A program made the translations under genes and the position numbers. From Actinoplanes oblitus (GTDB lineage Bacteria; Actinomycetota; Actinomycetes; Mycobacteriales; Micromonosporaceae), in NCBI RefSeq assembly GCF_030252345.1, contig NZ_CP126980.1:7021501-7085500 (forward strand): a stretch of 64,000 nucleotides of DNA, in the 5' to 3' direction. Numbering within the stretch: the first letter of the stretch is position 1; every line of letters starts with the position of its first letter. Under the pieces are notes generated by a model. It was not told where the DNA came from and did no database searches. It was given only the letters and a program-made list of their open reading frames with translations. Below, piece after piece: positions 17,040 through 25,776 of the stretch.

Positions 17040-18780
17040 CGGTACGGCGATCGTCCGCCCCCCGCAGCGTCACGCCGGTCCGGTCCAGCAGTTCGAGCAG
17101 CGGAACGGCGACCCGGCGGGTGGTGTCCAGTGCCCGCCGCGCCTCGCTCGGCGTGAACGGCTGCGGCCCGCTCGCCAGGATCGCCGCGGCGCGGGCCGGT
17201 GCGTCGGCGGGCAGCACCACGTTCGGCGCGAGCTGGACGATCAGGCCGAGGCGTACGGCGGCCCCGAGTTGGCGGGCGCCCAGGCCGAGCTCGGCCAGCC
17301 GGTGGGTCTCCGGCGCCGCGAACGGCCGCTCCGGGTCGAACGCCCGCCGTACCGCCGCCAGCAGTTCGGCGGGGATCCCGGACCGGGCCGGCGCGACCCG
17401 CCCGCCGTGCAGGGTCAGCGGATCCGTCACGAGCGCCTCGACGAGACTCCGATCAGGCAGCCCCAGTTGATGGCGCAGCATCTCCACCGGCATGCCGGGT
17501 TCCAACGGATTTTTCTCGACATAGTCGGTGACCTCGTCGGCGAGCCGTGCGCCCAGGCCCACCCAGTATTCCGGGTCCGCGAACCAGTCCCCCGCCACCG
17601 GCTCGCCCAGTGCCGGTTCGGCGAAGCCCATCCGCACCAGCTCGTCGCGCCGCATCAACCGCCGTCGCCGCAGCTCGCCACCCAGGTCGGCGCTGCCGTC
17701 CATCCCGGCCAGCTCGGCGGCCCGCGCCGCACCGGCCCCGCGCCGCCCCAGGCCGGGCGGCGCGACGTCGAGCACCGTCACCCCACCGGACACGTGATGC
17801 CGCCCCGGGTCCCGCAGCAGCGCCCGATCCCCGATCCGCAACGGCAGCGGCCGGTCCAGCCGCAGCCGGGCGGTGTCCACGCCGAGCGGCCGCACCCGCA
17901 CCGGCACCGCCGCCGACCCGAGGTGCAGCGTGACGGTCTCCGGCAGCGACGCCACCGCGTCCCCGCGCACCCGCACGTCGACCAGCTCGGTCAGCCGGAA
18001 CCGCCCCGGTGTCAGCAGCGCCTCCCCACGCCCCACGTCGGCCCTGTCCACCCCGCGCAGGTTGACCGCCACCCGGGCCACGGCACCCACCTCGTCCGCC
18101 GGCTCCCCGAGACACTGCAGTCCCCGGACCCGGACACCGCGCCCCGATCCGGCCAGCTCCAGCACGTCCCCGGTACGCAAGGTGCCCGCCCCGAGCGTCC
18201 CGGTGACCACCGTCCCGGCGCCCCGGATGGTGAACGCCCGGTCGATCCAGAGCCGCACCGCCCCGCCCCGATCCGCCGCCGGCAGTTCGGTGACCAGCCG
18301 GTCCAGGGCCGCCCGCAGCTCACCGATCCCGGCGCCGGTCACCCCGCTGACAGCGACCGCCGGCACCCGTCCGAGCGAGGTCTTCGCGATCTCCGCCAGT
18401 GCCGCCTCCGTCGCCGCCGCCGGATCCGCCAGGTCCGCCCGGCTCACCACCAGCAGCCCGTGCCGGACCCCGAGCGCGTCCAGCGCCGCCAGGTGCTCCG
18501 CCGACTGCGGCATCCACCCCTCGTCCGCCGCCACCACGATCATCGCCGCCGGCGCCGGACCCACCCCGGCCAGCATGTTCGGCACGAACCGCGCATGCCC
18601 CGGCACGTCGACGAACGCCACCGTCGCCCCGGACCCCAGCCGCGTCCACGCGAACCCGAGGTCGATGGTCATCCCCCGCCGGCGCTCCTCCGCCCACCGG
18701 TCCGGCTCCATCCCGCTGAGCACCCGGACCAGCGTCGACTTCCCATGATCGACATGCCCCGCCGTCGCCACCACGTGCAC
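17026..18780 (-). CDS. selB: Selenocysteine-specific translation elongation factor SelB
   Basis: 584 residues. An N-terminal GTPase has the P-loop GHVDHGKS (8-15), switch II DVPGH and the VVSRAD nucleotide-specificity motif, the SelB-type divergence from EF-Tu NKxD. It is followed by EF-Tu-like beta-barrel domains (RAFTIRGAGTVVTGTL) and a C-terminal region of winged-helix repeats (~380-584) ending FTPSEARRALDTTRRVAVPLLELLD, which binds the SECIS hairpin. It delivers Sec-tRNA to the UGA codon. Located 60 bp downstream of selA on the same strand, with selA-selB probably cotranscribed. The partner mRNA in this window is fdhA. Confidence 0.95.
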   Translation of the reverse strand: MHVVATAGHVDHGKSTLVRVLSGMEPDRWAEERRRGMTIDLGFAWTRLGSGATVAFVDVPGHARFVPNMLAGVGPAPAAMIVVAADEGWMPQSAEHLAALDALGVRHGLLVVSRADLADPAAATEAALAEIAKTSLGRVPAVAVSGVTGAGIGELRAALDRLVTELPAADRGGAVRLWIDRAFTIRGAGTVVTGTLGAGTLRTGDVLELAGSGRGVRVRGLQCLGEPADEVGAVARVAVNLRGVDRADVGRGEALLTPGRFRLTELVDVRVRGDAVASLPETVTLHLGSAAVPVRVRPLGVDTARLRLDRPLPLRIGDRALLRDPGRHHVSGGVTVLDVAPPGLGRRGAGAARAAELAGMDGSADLGGELRRRRLMRRDELVRMGFAEPALGEPVAGDWFADPEYWVGLGARLADEVTDYVEKNPLEPGMPVEMLRHQLGLPDRSLVEALVTDPLTLHGGRVAPARSGIPAELLAAVRRAFDPERPFAAPETHRLAELGLGARQLGAAVRLGLIVQLAPNVVLPADAPARAAAILASGPQPFTPSEARRALDTTRRVAVPLLELLDRTGVTLRGADDRRTVKRL

Positions 18781-18840
18781 CCGGCGCCCACCTCCGTGAA
18801 TACGACTCCAGCCGATCAGATCACCGCTCGCCGGCCCGGC

Positions 18841-20295
18841 TCACGCACCCGCACGTGGCGCGCTCGCGGCGCATCGGCGGATCGCGGCGGCGAGGGTGTC
18901 GTCCGCCGCCGCCGGTACGCAGCGCAGGTCCAGCAGCAGCCGGCCGTGTTCCACCCGGCCGACGACCGGGGGATCCGTGTGGCGGAGCGGCTCGGCGTAC
19001 CCGGACGGCAGCGACAGCGACCACGACGGAAGCTGGAGTTCCGGCGCGCCCCCGCCGCCGACGACCGCTACCGAGGGGACCACCGAGGCGTCGGGATGGT
19101 TCAGCCGCGCGCACAGGCGGGTGGTGCGGTCCCGCAGCTCGTCCGCGTCGTAGCGAAGCGCCTGCCGGGTCGGCGGGAGCGGACCGGCCACTGTGGCCTG
19201 CAGTGCCGCGAGGGTCAGCTTGTCCACCCGCAGCGCCCTGGCCAGCGGATGCCGGCGCAGGCGCTCGACCAGCGCCGACGATCCCAGCAGCAGTCCGGCC
19301 TGCGGGCCGCCGAGCAGTTTGTCGCCGCTGGCGATCACCAGGTCGGCGCCGGAGCGCAGCGTGCCGGCGGCATCCGGTTCGCCGGGCAGCAGCGGGTCAG
19401 AGGCGAGCAGTCCGGATCCGATGTCGACCACGACCGGTACGCCCAGGCCGGTCAGCGAGGCGACCGGGGCCGCGCTGGTGAAGCCGCGCACCACGAAGTT
19501 CGACGGGTGCACCTTGAGGACGAAGCCAGTCGCCGGGCCGACGGCGGCCGCGTAGTCGGCGGGCGACGTGCGGTTGGTGGTGCCCACCTCGCGCAGCCGC
19601 GCGCCGGTCGATTCCAGCAGGTCGGGCAGGCGGAAGCCGTCGCCGATCTCCACCATCTCGCCGCGGCTGACGACGATCTCGCGCCCGGCGGCCAGCGCGG
19701 TGGCGGCCAGCACCAGGGCGGCGGCGCCGTTGTTCACCACGTGCACCGCCTCGGCGGCCGGTACCGCGGCGGCCAGGGCGGCGAGGGCGGTACGGCCGCG
19801 CCGGGCCCGCTTGCCGGTGTCCAGGTCGAACTCGACGTCGGTGTGCCCGCCGGCCGCCACTATCGCGTCGAGCGCCGCGGCGGACAGCGCGGCCCGGCCG
19901 AGGTTGGTGTGCAGGACGACGCCGGTGGCGTTGAGCACCGGCCGCAGGCCGCCGGCGGTCGCCGGGAGGGCGGTGACGGCGGCGTCCGCGACGTCGGTGG
20001 GTGCCAGCTCGCCGGCCCGGGCCCGCTGCTGGGCGGCCCGGACCGCGGCCTTGACCGGCTCCCGGCCGAGCCGCTCCACGGCCGCGCGCAGGCGCGGGTC
20101 GGCCAGCAAAGCGTCGGTCCGCGGAATCCCGCGCCGCCGGTCCACACCGGCCTGCCCCGCGGCGACCGAGGCGGTCCCGGCGGAAGCGGTCCCGGCGGAA
20201 GCGGTCCCGGCGGAAGCGGTCTCGGCGGAAGAAGACCCCGCGGCAGTGGACCCGTGGGAAGCAGAGCCCGCGGCAGCGGAAGACGGCCGATCCAC
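18841..20295 (-). CDS. selA: L-seryl-tRNA(Sec) selenium transferase SelA
   Basis: 484 residues. It converts Ser-tRNA(Sec) to Sec-tRNA(Sec) using selenophosphate. The PLP lysine lies in ASGDKLLGGPQAG (Lys326). Other family segments are NATGVVLHTNLGRA, NNGAAALVLA and GTTNRT. GTG 20295 is chosen because GGAGG (20305-20301) is 5 nt upstream; the frame is open upstream only by running through the tRNA gene. The N-terminal ~50 residues are a low-complexity Ser/Ala/Thr/Gly extension built from a 15-bp tandem repeat, not seen in typical SelA. The tRNA-Sec gene lies 32 bp upstream on the same strand, so tRNA, selA and selB may form one unit. Confidence 0.95.
   Translation of the reverse strand: MDRPSSAAAGSASHGSTAAGSSSAETASAGTASAGTASAGTASVAAGQAGVDRRRGIPRTDALLADPRLRAAVERLGREPVKAAVRAAQQRARAGELAPTDVADAAVTALPATAGGLRPVLNATGVVLHTNLGRAALSAAALDAIVAAGGHTDVEFDLDTGKRARRGRTALAALAAAVPAAEAVHVVNNGAAALVLAATALAAGREIVVSRGEMVEIGDGFRLPDLLESTGARLREVGTTNRTSPADYAAAVGPATGFVLKVHPSNFVVRGFTSAAPVASLTGLGVPVVVDIGSGLLASDPLLPGEPDAAGTLRSGADLVIASGDKLLGGPQAGLLLGSSALVERLRRHPLARALRVDKLTLAALQATVAGPLPPTRQALRYDADELRDRTTRLCARLNHPDASVVPSVAVVGGGGAPELQLPSWSLSLPSGYAEPLRHTDPPVVGRVEHGRLLLDLRCVPAAADDTLAAAIRRCAASAPRAGA
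20171..20230. repeat. Four 15-bp tandem repeats inside selA
   Basis: Unit GCGGTCCCGGCGGAA starts at 20171, 20186, 20201 and 20216 (last copy one mismatch). On the selA strand it encodes repeated five-residue units (TASAG). The period is in frame, so copy-number change would lengthen or shorten the SelA N terminus without a frameshift. Confidence 0.9.
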
Positions 20296-20326
20296 ACCGA
20301 CCTCCCATGGCGCAGCGGAAACAGGC

Positions 20327-20422
20327 TGGCGGAGGCGGACGGGAATCGAACCCGCCTGACCCGGATACCGGGTCACGTCGGTTTTGAAGACCGCGAGGAG
20401 CACCAGCAACCTGAACGCCTCC
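20327..20422 (-). tRNA. selC: Selenocysteine tRNA (anticodon TCA)
   Basis: On the minus strand the gene starts GGAGGCGTTCAGG at 20422 and ends CGCCTCCGCCA at 20327, with the CCA encoded. Anticodon arm CGGTCTTCAAAACCG carries TCA, reading UGA. The T-arm is GGCGGGTTCGATTCCCGTC, and a long variable arm (GTGACCCGGTATCCGGGTCA) forms a hairpin. Total 96 nt with CCA. The long extra arm and UCA anticodon are diagnostic of tRNA-Sec. It is positioned between selD (divergent) and selA (same strand). Confidence 0.97.
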
Positions 20423-20453
20423 GCGATCACCGTATCCGACGACGGAGGTCCTA

Positions 20454-21455
20454 GTGTGTAGCGGTATGACGCGTCTGACCCAATACGCCCACGGCGGCGG
20501 CTGCGCCTGCAAGATCCCCCCGGGCGAGCTGGAGCGGATCGTCTCCGGCTTGGCCGGTGCACCGCGGGACGCCAACGCCGAGCTGCTGGTCGGCCTGGAC
20601 GGCGGGGACGACGCGGCTGTCGTCCGGATCGCCGATGGCACCGCCGTCGTGGCGACAGCGGACTTCTTCACCCCGGTCGTCGACGACGCCTACGACTGGG
20701 GCCGGATCGCCGCCGCCAACGCCCTCTCCGACGTCTACGCGATGGGCGGCACCCCGGTCGTCGCGGTCAACCTGCTCGGCTGGCCGCGCGACGTGCTTCC
20801 CATGGAGCTGGCCGCCGAGGTGCTGCGCGGCGGCCTCGACGTGGCCCGGACGGCGGGTTGTCACGTGGCCGGCGGGCACAGCGTCGACGACCCGGAGCCC
20901 AAGTACGGGATGGCGGTCACCGGCGTCGCCGACCCCGCCCGGCTGATGCGCAACGACGCCGGCCGCCCCGGCCTGCCGCTCACCCTGACCAAGCCGCTCG
21001 GCATCGGCGTGCTCAACTCCCGGCACAAGCGGACCGGCGAGGTGTTCCCGCAGGCCGTCGCGGCGATGACCGAGCTGAACCGGGACGCCTCGGCCGCCGC
21101 GCTGGCCGCCGGCGCGGTCTGCGCCACCGACGTGACCGGTTTCGGTCTGCTCGGCCACCTGCACAAACTGGCCCGGGCCAGCGGTGTCACCGCGCGCGTC
21201 GAGGCGGCCGCCGTGCCCTATCTGGACGGTGCCCGGCAGGCGCTCGCCGACGGCCACGTCAGTGGTGGCACCCGGCGCAACCTGGACTGGGTCCGCCCGC
21301 ACGCCGACCTGGGCGGCCTCGCCGAGGACGAGTTGCTGCTGCTCGCCGACGCGCAGACCGCCGGCGGGCTGCTGATCGCCGGCGAGGTCCCCGGATACCC
21401 GGTGATCGGCGAGTTGCTGCCGGCACAGGAGGGCGTCACGCTCACCATCCGCTGA
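20454..21455 (+). CDS. selD: Selenide, water dikinase (selenophosphate synthetase) SelD
   Basis: 333 residues. It makes selenophosphate from selenide and ATP, the selenium donor for SelA. The catalytic Cys17 and Lys20 are seen in GGGCACKIPP, with Cys rather than Sec at position 17, followed by GGDDAAVVRI and ATADFFTPVVDD and the AIRS-type ATP-binding region. GTG 20454 is chosen over ATG 20466 because GGAGG (20444-20448) is 5 nt before GTG but 17 nt before ATG. It starts 31 bp from, and divergent to, the tRNA-Sec gene. Ends within a very long palindrome that probably terminates transcription. Confidence 0.95.
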   Translation: MCSGMTRLTQYAHGGGCACKIPPGELERIVSGLAGAPRDANAELLVGLDGGDDAAVVRIADGTAVVATADFFTPVVDDAYDWGRIAAANALSDVYAMGGTPVVAVNLLGWPRDVLPMELAAEVLRGGLDVARTAGCHVAGGHSVDDPEPKYGMAVTGVADPARLMRNDAGRPGLPLTLTKPLGIGVLNSRHKRTGEVFPQAVAAMTELNRDASAAALAAGAVCATDVTGFGLLGHLHKLARASGVTARVEAAAVPYLDGARQALADGHVSGGTRRNLDWVRPHADLGGLAEDELLLLADAQTAGGLLIAGEVPGYPVIGELLPAQEGVTLTIR

Positions 21456-21545
21456 TCAGAACCCGCTTCGGGTACGCCCGGAGCACCGTCCCATGGGGTG
21501 CCCACGGGACGGTGCTCACCGCGTACCCGAAAGCGGGTTCTGATC
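21454..21545. terminator. Very long palindrome after selD, probable bidirectional terminator
   Basis: Arms of about 40 bp (21454-21493 and 21506-21545) pair almost completely. They share GATCAGAACCCGCTT, CGGGTACGC and GAGCACCGTCCC with their complements, around a ~13-nt loop. The left arm overlaps the selD stop codon, and the right arm ends 24 bp before the stop of the convergent proline-rich gene. It is much longer than a normal terminator and may also be a dispersed repeat element. Confidence 0.8.
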
Positions 21546-21568
21546 GTGGTGGGAGGGACGTCCTGCGA

Positions 21569-23827
21569 CTACTTGACGATCAGCTTCTGGAACTGGGCCT
21601 TCACGTCGGCGGACTTGACGTCGACGTCCATGTGGCGCGGCGGACCGAGGTCGGTGCCGAACGTCGACTGGTAGTGCACCGTCTCCGGGCAGCTGGAGCC
21701 GCCGAACTGCATCGTGGTGTTGTAGACCACCCGGCCGGTGCGGATCTCGATCGCCTTCACCGACACCTTGACCTTGTGGAACGTCACCTTGTAGCTCGGA
21801 CCGGACCCGTAGTTGCTGCGGTAGCTGCAGGTCTGCACCGAGGCGCCCTGGGTGTCGGCGCCGATGCAGACCACCAGCGTCGCGTTGGTGACGTCACTGG
21901 CCGACCAGCCCTTGGGCAGCCTGCCCGACTGCCCGGAGTTGCCGTAGAACAGCGCCCGGTTGGTGCCCTTGCCGTACGGCTTGGCGGCGCTGTACTTCGA
22001 GGGGCTGCCGCAGTACGTCGGGGTGCTGCTGCCGCTGCCGGTGGCCAGCTTCTCCTTGACCGTCTTCAGCTCGAGCTGGAGGTTGGCCCGGGCGATCCCG
22101 GCCTGCGCCTTCGCCTTGCCGCCGTCGTTCGGGTACGCGTCGATCAGGTGCTGGTAGACGCCCTTGGCGTCGGTCCACTCGCTGGCGGCCATGAACGAGT
22201 CGCCGCAGCTGAGCAACGCGGCCGGCTCCTGCTTGGCCACCAGCTCGGTGGTGCGGTCCAGCGTGTTGTTCGTCTTCGGCCGTTTCGCCAGCCAGTCCAT
22301 GATCGTCGCGGTGTCGCAGCCGTCCTTGGCCGGCAGCTGCGTCATGAACTTGTCGACGACCGCGTCGGCCATCTTCTCGTGCCCGGGCAGCGTGGCCAGC
22401 ACCGTGTTGATCTGGTTGAAGCCGGTGTTCAGCTCGGTGACGTCGGCCTCGGTGACGCCGGAGGTGAGCGTCTCGCCGGCCTCGGTCAGCTGGCGGCAGG
22501 CCTTGACCGTGTCGTCGCCCTCGGCCGCGAGCGGGGCGTCCGCCATCCGCAGGCCGAGCCACACCTTGTCCAGGCTCTCCATCGCGTGCTTGCAGTCGCC
22601 GCTGGCCTGGGCGTCGTCGACGGTCTGCCCGATGCTGCCGGCCTGCACCCGCAGCAGGCCGAGCACCAGCAGCACGACAGCGGCGGCGGCACCGCCGACG
22701 ATCCGCTGGCGCAGCTGGGTGGCCGGCTCGACCGGGCCCTTGGCCAAAAAGTAGCCGTGCGCGATCATCGCGAGCCACCAGAGCACCGCGACGATCTCGA
22801 TCAGCACGGTGTGCACCGACGGGACGACGAAGAACAGCAGGATGAAGCTGACCAGCAGGGTCAGCACGCCGAACGCGGCGCGGCGCATCATGAAGTAGCC
22901 GATGCTCAGGAACGACGCGTTGGCGAGCGCGACGGCGAGGCGGTCGGTCTTCTTCGGCTCGCGCGGCGGGGCCGGCGGCATCGGCTGCGGGGCCATCGGG
23001 GCCTGCCAGCCCGGCTGCGGCTGCTGCGGCCAGCCCTGCTGGGGCGGGTAACCGGGCTGCTGCGGCGGGAAGCCCGGCTGCTGCGGCTGCGGCGGGAAAC
23101 CGGCCTGCTGGGGCTGCGGCGGGAAACCGGCCTGCTGGGGCTGCGGCGGGAAACCGGCCTGCTGGGGCTGCGGCTGCGCCGGCCAACCCGGCTGCTGCGG
23201 CCAGCCCTGCTGCGGATGCGGTGGCTGCTGGGGCCAGCCCTGCTGCGGCGGCCAGCCCGGCTGCTGCTGCGGGGGCTGCCAGCCCGGCTGCTGCGGCCAG
23301 CCCTGCTCGGGGACGGGCGGCTGCTGGGTCCAGGCCGGCGGGGGCGGGAAGGCGGTCGTCGGCGGCTCGGCCTGCGGGTCCGCGGGCATCGGTGTGGTCG
23401 GCGGCTCGGCCGCCGGCACGACCGGCTCGGTCGGCTGCGCGACGGACTCGGTCGCAGGTGCGACCGGCTCAGTCGGGTGCACCACCGGCTCGGTCGGCGG
23501 CGCGACCGGCTCAGTCGGGTGCACGACCGGCTCGGTCGCCGGCGCGGTCGATTCAGTCGGGAGCACGGCGGGCTCGGCCGGCTGCGAGGCGGGCTGCGCG
23601 GACGGCATCGGCGTGGTGGGCGGCTCGGCCGCCGGGGCGGCCGCGGCCGGGGCCGGCTGGTCGGCTGCTTGCGCGGCCGGCTGCTCGGCCGACGGCGTGG
23701 CCGAGACCGGAGTGGTCGGCGGCTCCTGGTCGGATGCGGACTGCTGATGCGGCACCTGCGGCGGCTGCCCGTCCTCGGACGGTGGCGGCTGCTGCGGCGG
23801 TTGCCAACCGGACGGCGGCTGGGTCAT
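21569..23827 (-). CDS. Large Pro/Gln-rich membrane protein of unknown function
   Basis: 752 residues. Residues 1-~290 are low-complexity Pro/Gln/Glu/Thr with several internal repeat blocks: PTEPV(V/A) units, then GWPQQPGWQ and QAGFPPQPQ units. They resemble the disordered N termini of actinobacterial membrane proteins. Residues ~295-400 hold about four hydrophobic segments ([61 protein letters not shown]). The C-terminal ~350 residues are predicted extracytoplasmic, with Cys pairs (GDCKHAM, VKACRQL, DGCDTA, YCGSPSK, VVCIG, QTCSYRS, SSCPETV) that suggest disulfides, and a short helical TPR-like stretch. I do not recognise a catalytic motif. Start ATG 23827. Confidence 0.75.
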   Translation of the reverse strand: MTQPPSGWQPPQQPPPSEDGQPPQVPHQQSASDQEPPTTPVSATPSAEQPAAQAADQPAPAAAAPAAEPPTTPMPSAQPASQPAEPAVLPTESTAPATEPVVHPTEPVAPPTEPVVHPTEPVAPATESVAQPTEPVVPAAEPPTTPMPADPQAEPPTTAFPPPPAWTQQPPVPEQGWPQQPGWQPPQQQPGWPPQQGWPQQPPHPQQGWPQQPGWPAQPQPQQAGFPPQPQQAGFPPQPQQAGFPPQPQQPGFPPQQPGYPPQQGWPQQPQPGWQAPMAPQPMPPAPPREPKKTDRLAVALANASFLSIGYFMMRRAAFGVLTLLVSFILLFFVVPSVHTVLIEIVAVLWWLAMIAHGYFLAKGPVEPATQLRQRIVGGAAAAVVLLVLGLLRVQAGSIGQTVDDAQASGDCKHAMESLDKVWLGLRMADAPLAAEGDDTVKACRQLTEAGETLTSGVTEADVTELNTGFNQINTVLATLPGHEKMADAVVDKFMTQLPAKDGCDTATIMDWLAKRPKTNNTLDRTTELVAKQEPAALLSCGDSFMAASEWTDAKGVYQHLIDAYPNDGGKAKAQAGIARANLQLELKTVKEKLATGSGSSTPTYCGSPSKYSAAKPYGKGTNRALFYGNSGQSGRLPKGWSASDVTNATLVVCIGADTQGASVQTCSYRSNYGSGPSYKVTFHKVKVSVKAIEIRTGRVVYNTTMQFGGSSCPETVHYQSTFGTDLGPPRHMDVDVKSADVKAQFQKLIVK

Positions 23828-23962
23828 GGTGCTCCCCCGAGCTGAAGGCGTGCGGACAAGGCGCTACGGATCGAGTCCGTCACCTCCCCCGTGACCGATG
23901 GGCAATCCATCGACCAGATCCGCAGCGTACCGGACCCCTGCCAGGGAGTTTCTCAACGGGTA

Positions 23963-24886
23963 TTACGCGGTTTTCCCGGATTGGGACAGCCGTTCCCGTT
24001 GCGGCACCACCGTGTACTTCGGATCCTTCGCCGACGCGACGCCGGCCTCGAAGATGCCGAAGCGGGTGGCCAGCGACGCGGTCAGGAGCGACAAACCGGA
24101 CAGTACGGAGACCGTCCGGCTGCGGCGGCCGAGCACCGCCCCGGCCACCCCGGCCGCGGTCAGCGCCCGCCCGGCACGCAGCAGCCGGCCGGGACGCCCC
24201 TGGGCGTACGGTTCGCTCAGCATGCCCCGGCCCGTCTCGACGCGGTGCGCGCCGTACAGTTCGAGCGCCGCGCCCAGCACCGCCATCCGGCGGGCCGGCC
24301 CGGCTTGCGCCACCGGCGCCGCGAGCAGTCCCACTCCGGCGCCGCTGGCCAGCGCGCTGCCCGCGAAGATGACCGGCAGTTCCCGGTACGCCCCGTGCCA
24401 GCTGGGCGTGGCGGTGTCGGCGAGCAGCACCGCCGTGTAGGTGGCCAGCGCCGGCGCCACGGCGGCCGCGGCGTACTGCCCGGCTCGTCCCAACTGCCGC
24501 AGGCCGGGGATCCGGGGCGCCACCTCGGCCGCCGCCGCGATCCCGGCCGCCCCGCCGAACGCGCTGAGGATCCACGTACCCATCGACATCGGCGAGGTGG
24601 GTTTGGCGACGCGCAGCATGTGGTGGAAGCGTTCCGGCCGGCCGAGGTCGTTGACCAGGAAGTACGTGCTGGCGGCGAGCGCACCGAGGGCGGTCAGCCG
24701 GCCGGCGCGGCGCAGCGCGGGCCGGCCGGTGGCATCGCCTCCGGCGGCCAGCATCGCGGAGCCCGCCGCCAGCCCGCCGGTGAACAGGTAGGCGGCGATG
24801 TCGTGGGTCCAGACGGCCGGCCGCACGATGGGCCGGCCGTAGTAGGAGCGGAAGTCCGCTTTCGGCACCATCGGCCGATCTCTCAC
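23963..24886 (-). CDS. NrfD-like membrane anchor subunit of formate dehydrogenase
   Basis: 307 residues, polysulfide-reductase NrfD type. About eight hydrophobic helices (for example WTHDIAAYLFTGGLAAGSAM, LGALAASTYFLVNDLG, WILSAFGGAAGIAAAAE) and the quinone-site-like RPERFHHMLRVAKPTSPMS are visible. The GTG at 24886 overlaps the stop of the iron-sulfur subunit (GTGA), giving translational coupling. It would anchor the complex and pass electrons to menaquinone. The anchor is not a b-type cytochrome (FdnI), as found in the E. coli formate dehydrogenase-N complex. Alternative start ATG 24871. Confidence 0.85.
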   Translation of the reverse strand: MRDRPMVPKADFRSYYGRPIVRPAVWTHDIAAYLFTGGLAAGSAMLAAGGDATGRPALRRAGRLTALGALAASTYFLVNDLGRPERFHHMLRVAKPTSPMSMGTWILSAFGGAAGIAAAAEVAPRIPGLRQLGRAGQYAAAAVAPALATYTAVLLADTATPSWHGAYRELPVIFAGSALASGAGVGLLAAPVAQAGPARRMAVLGAALELYGAHRVETGRGMLSEPYAQGRPGRLLRAGRALTAAGVAGAVLGRRSRTVSVLSGLSLLTASLATRFGIFEAGVASAKDPKYTVVPQRERLSQSGKTA

Positions 24887-25776
24887 GGTTTCCCTCCCAG
24901 GAACGAGACGACCACGGCGGCGGCCATCGTGAGGCCGACCAGCCCGGCGCGTTTCCACATCTTCGGCAGGTCGCGGGTGGTCACGATCGGGTCCGGTGGC
25001 AGGCCGTACACCTCGGGCTCGTCCAGCAGCAGGAAGAACGCGCCGTCCCCGCCGACACCGTCGTCCGGATCGTGCCCGTACAGCCGCGCCTCGGTCACGC
25101 CCTGCTCCCGCAGCGCGGCCACGCGGTGCTCCGCCCGCCCGCGCAACTCCGCCAGCTCACCGTACTGAATGGACTGTGTCGGGCACGCCGTGGCGCACGC
25201 CGGCATCAGGCCGTCGCCGATCCGGTCGTAACACATCGTGCACTTCCACGCCCGGCCGTCGCCCTCGCGCTGGTCGATCACGCCGTAGGGGCAGGCCGGG
25301 ATGCAGTACCCGCAGCCGTTGCAGATGTCCTCCTGCACCACCACCGTGCCGAACTCGGTGCGGAACAGCGAACCGGTCGGGCACACGTCCAGGCAGCCGG
25401 CGTGCGTGCAGTGCTTGCACACGTTGGACATCATCAGCCATTGGAGATCGCCGCCGGTCGCGGCCTCCTGAAAGACGTCGACCGTTTCGGGCACGCCCGG
25501 AGCGACGCCCCCGTGGTTCACCGCCACCGCCGGCTGTTCGATGAACGCCACGTGCCGCCACGAGTTCGCGCTCAGCCCACCGGTGTTGTCGTAGGAGTGC
25601 CCGAGCAGGTTGAACCCGTCGTCGGGCACCGCGTTCCACTCCTTGCAGGCCACCTCGCACGCCTTGCAGCCGATGCAGACGCTGGTGTCGGTGAAGAAGC
25701 CCATCCGCGGTGGCGCGTCCGGGTACCCCGCGTCGGGGGCCGGATCGAGCGGGCCGTACAGGCTGTTCTCGCCCAC
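24883..25776 (-). CDS. fdhB: Formate dehydrogenase iron-sulfur (beta) subunit
   Basis: 297 residues. Four ferredoxin-type cysteine clusters are visible: CIGCKACEVACK (~34), CKHCTHAGCLDVCP (~121), CNGCGYCIPACP (~153) and CTMCYDRIGDGLMPACATAC (~180). They would carry four [4Fe-4S] clusters passing electrons from the molybdenum/tungsten subunit to the membrane anchor. A single hydrophobic helix near the C terminus (LVGLTMAAAVVVSFLGG) matches the C-terminal anchor of FdnH/FdoH-type subunits. The GTG at 25776 directly abuts the TGA of fdhA. Middle gene of a three-gene operon. Confidence 0.93.
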   Translation of the reverse strand: MGENSLYGPLDPAPDAGYPDAPPRMGFFTDTSVCIGCKACEVACKEWNAVPDDGFNLLGHSYDNTGGLSANSWRHVAFIEQPAVAVNHGGVAPGVPETVDVFQEAATGGDLQWLMMSNVCKHCTHAGCLDVCPTGSLFRTEFGTVVVQEDICNGCGYCIPACPYGVIDQREGDGRAWKCTMCYDRIGDGLMPACATACPTQSIQYGELAELRGRAEHRVAALREQGVTEARLYGHDPDDGVGGDGAFFLLLDEPEVYGLPPDPIVTTRDLPKMWKRAGLVGLTMAAAVVVSFLGGKP

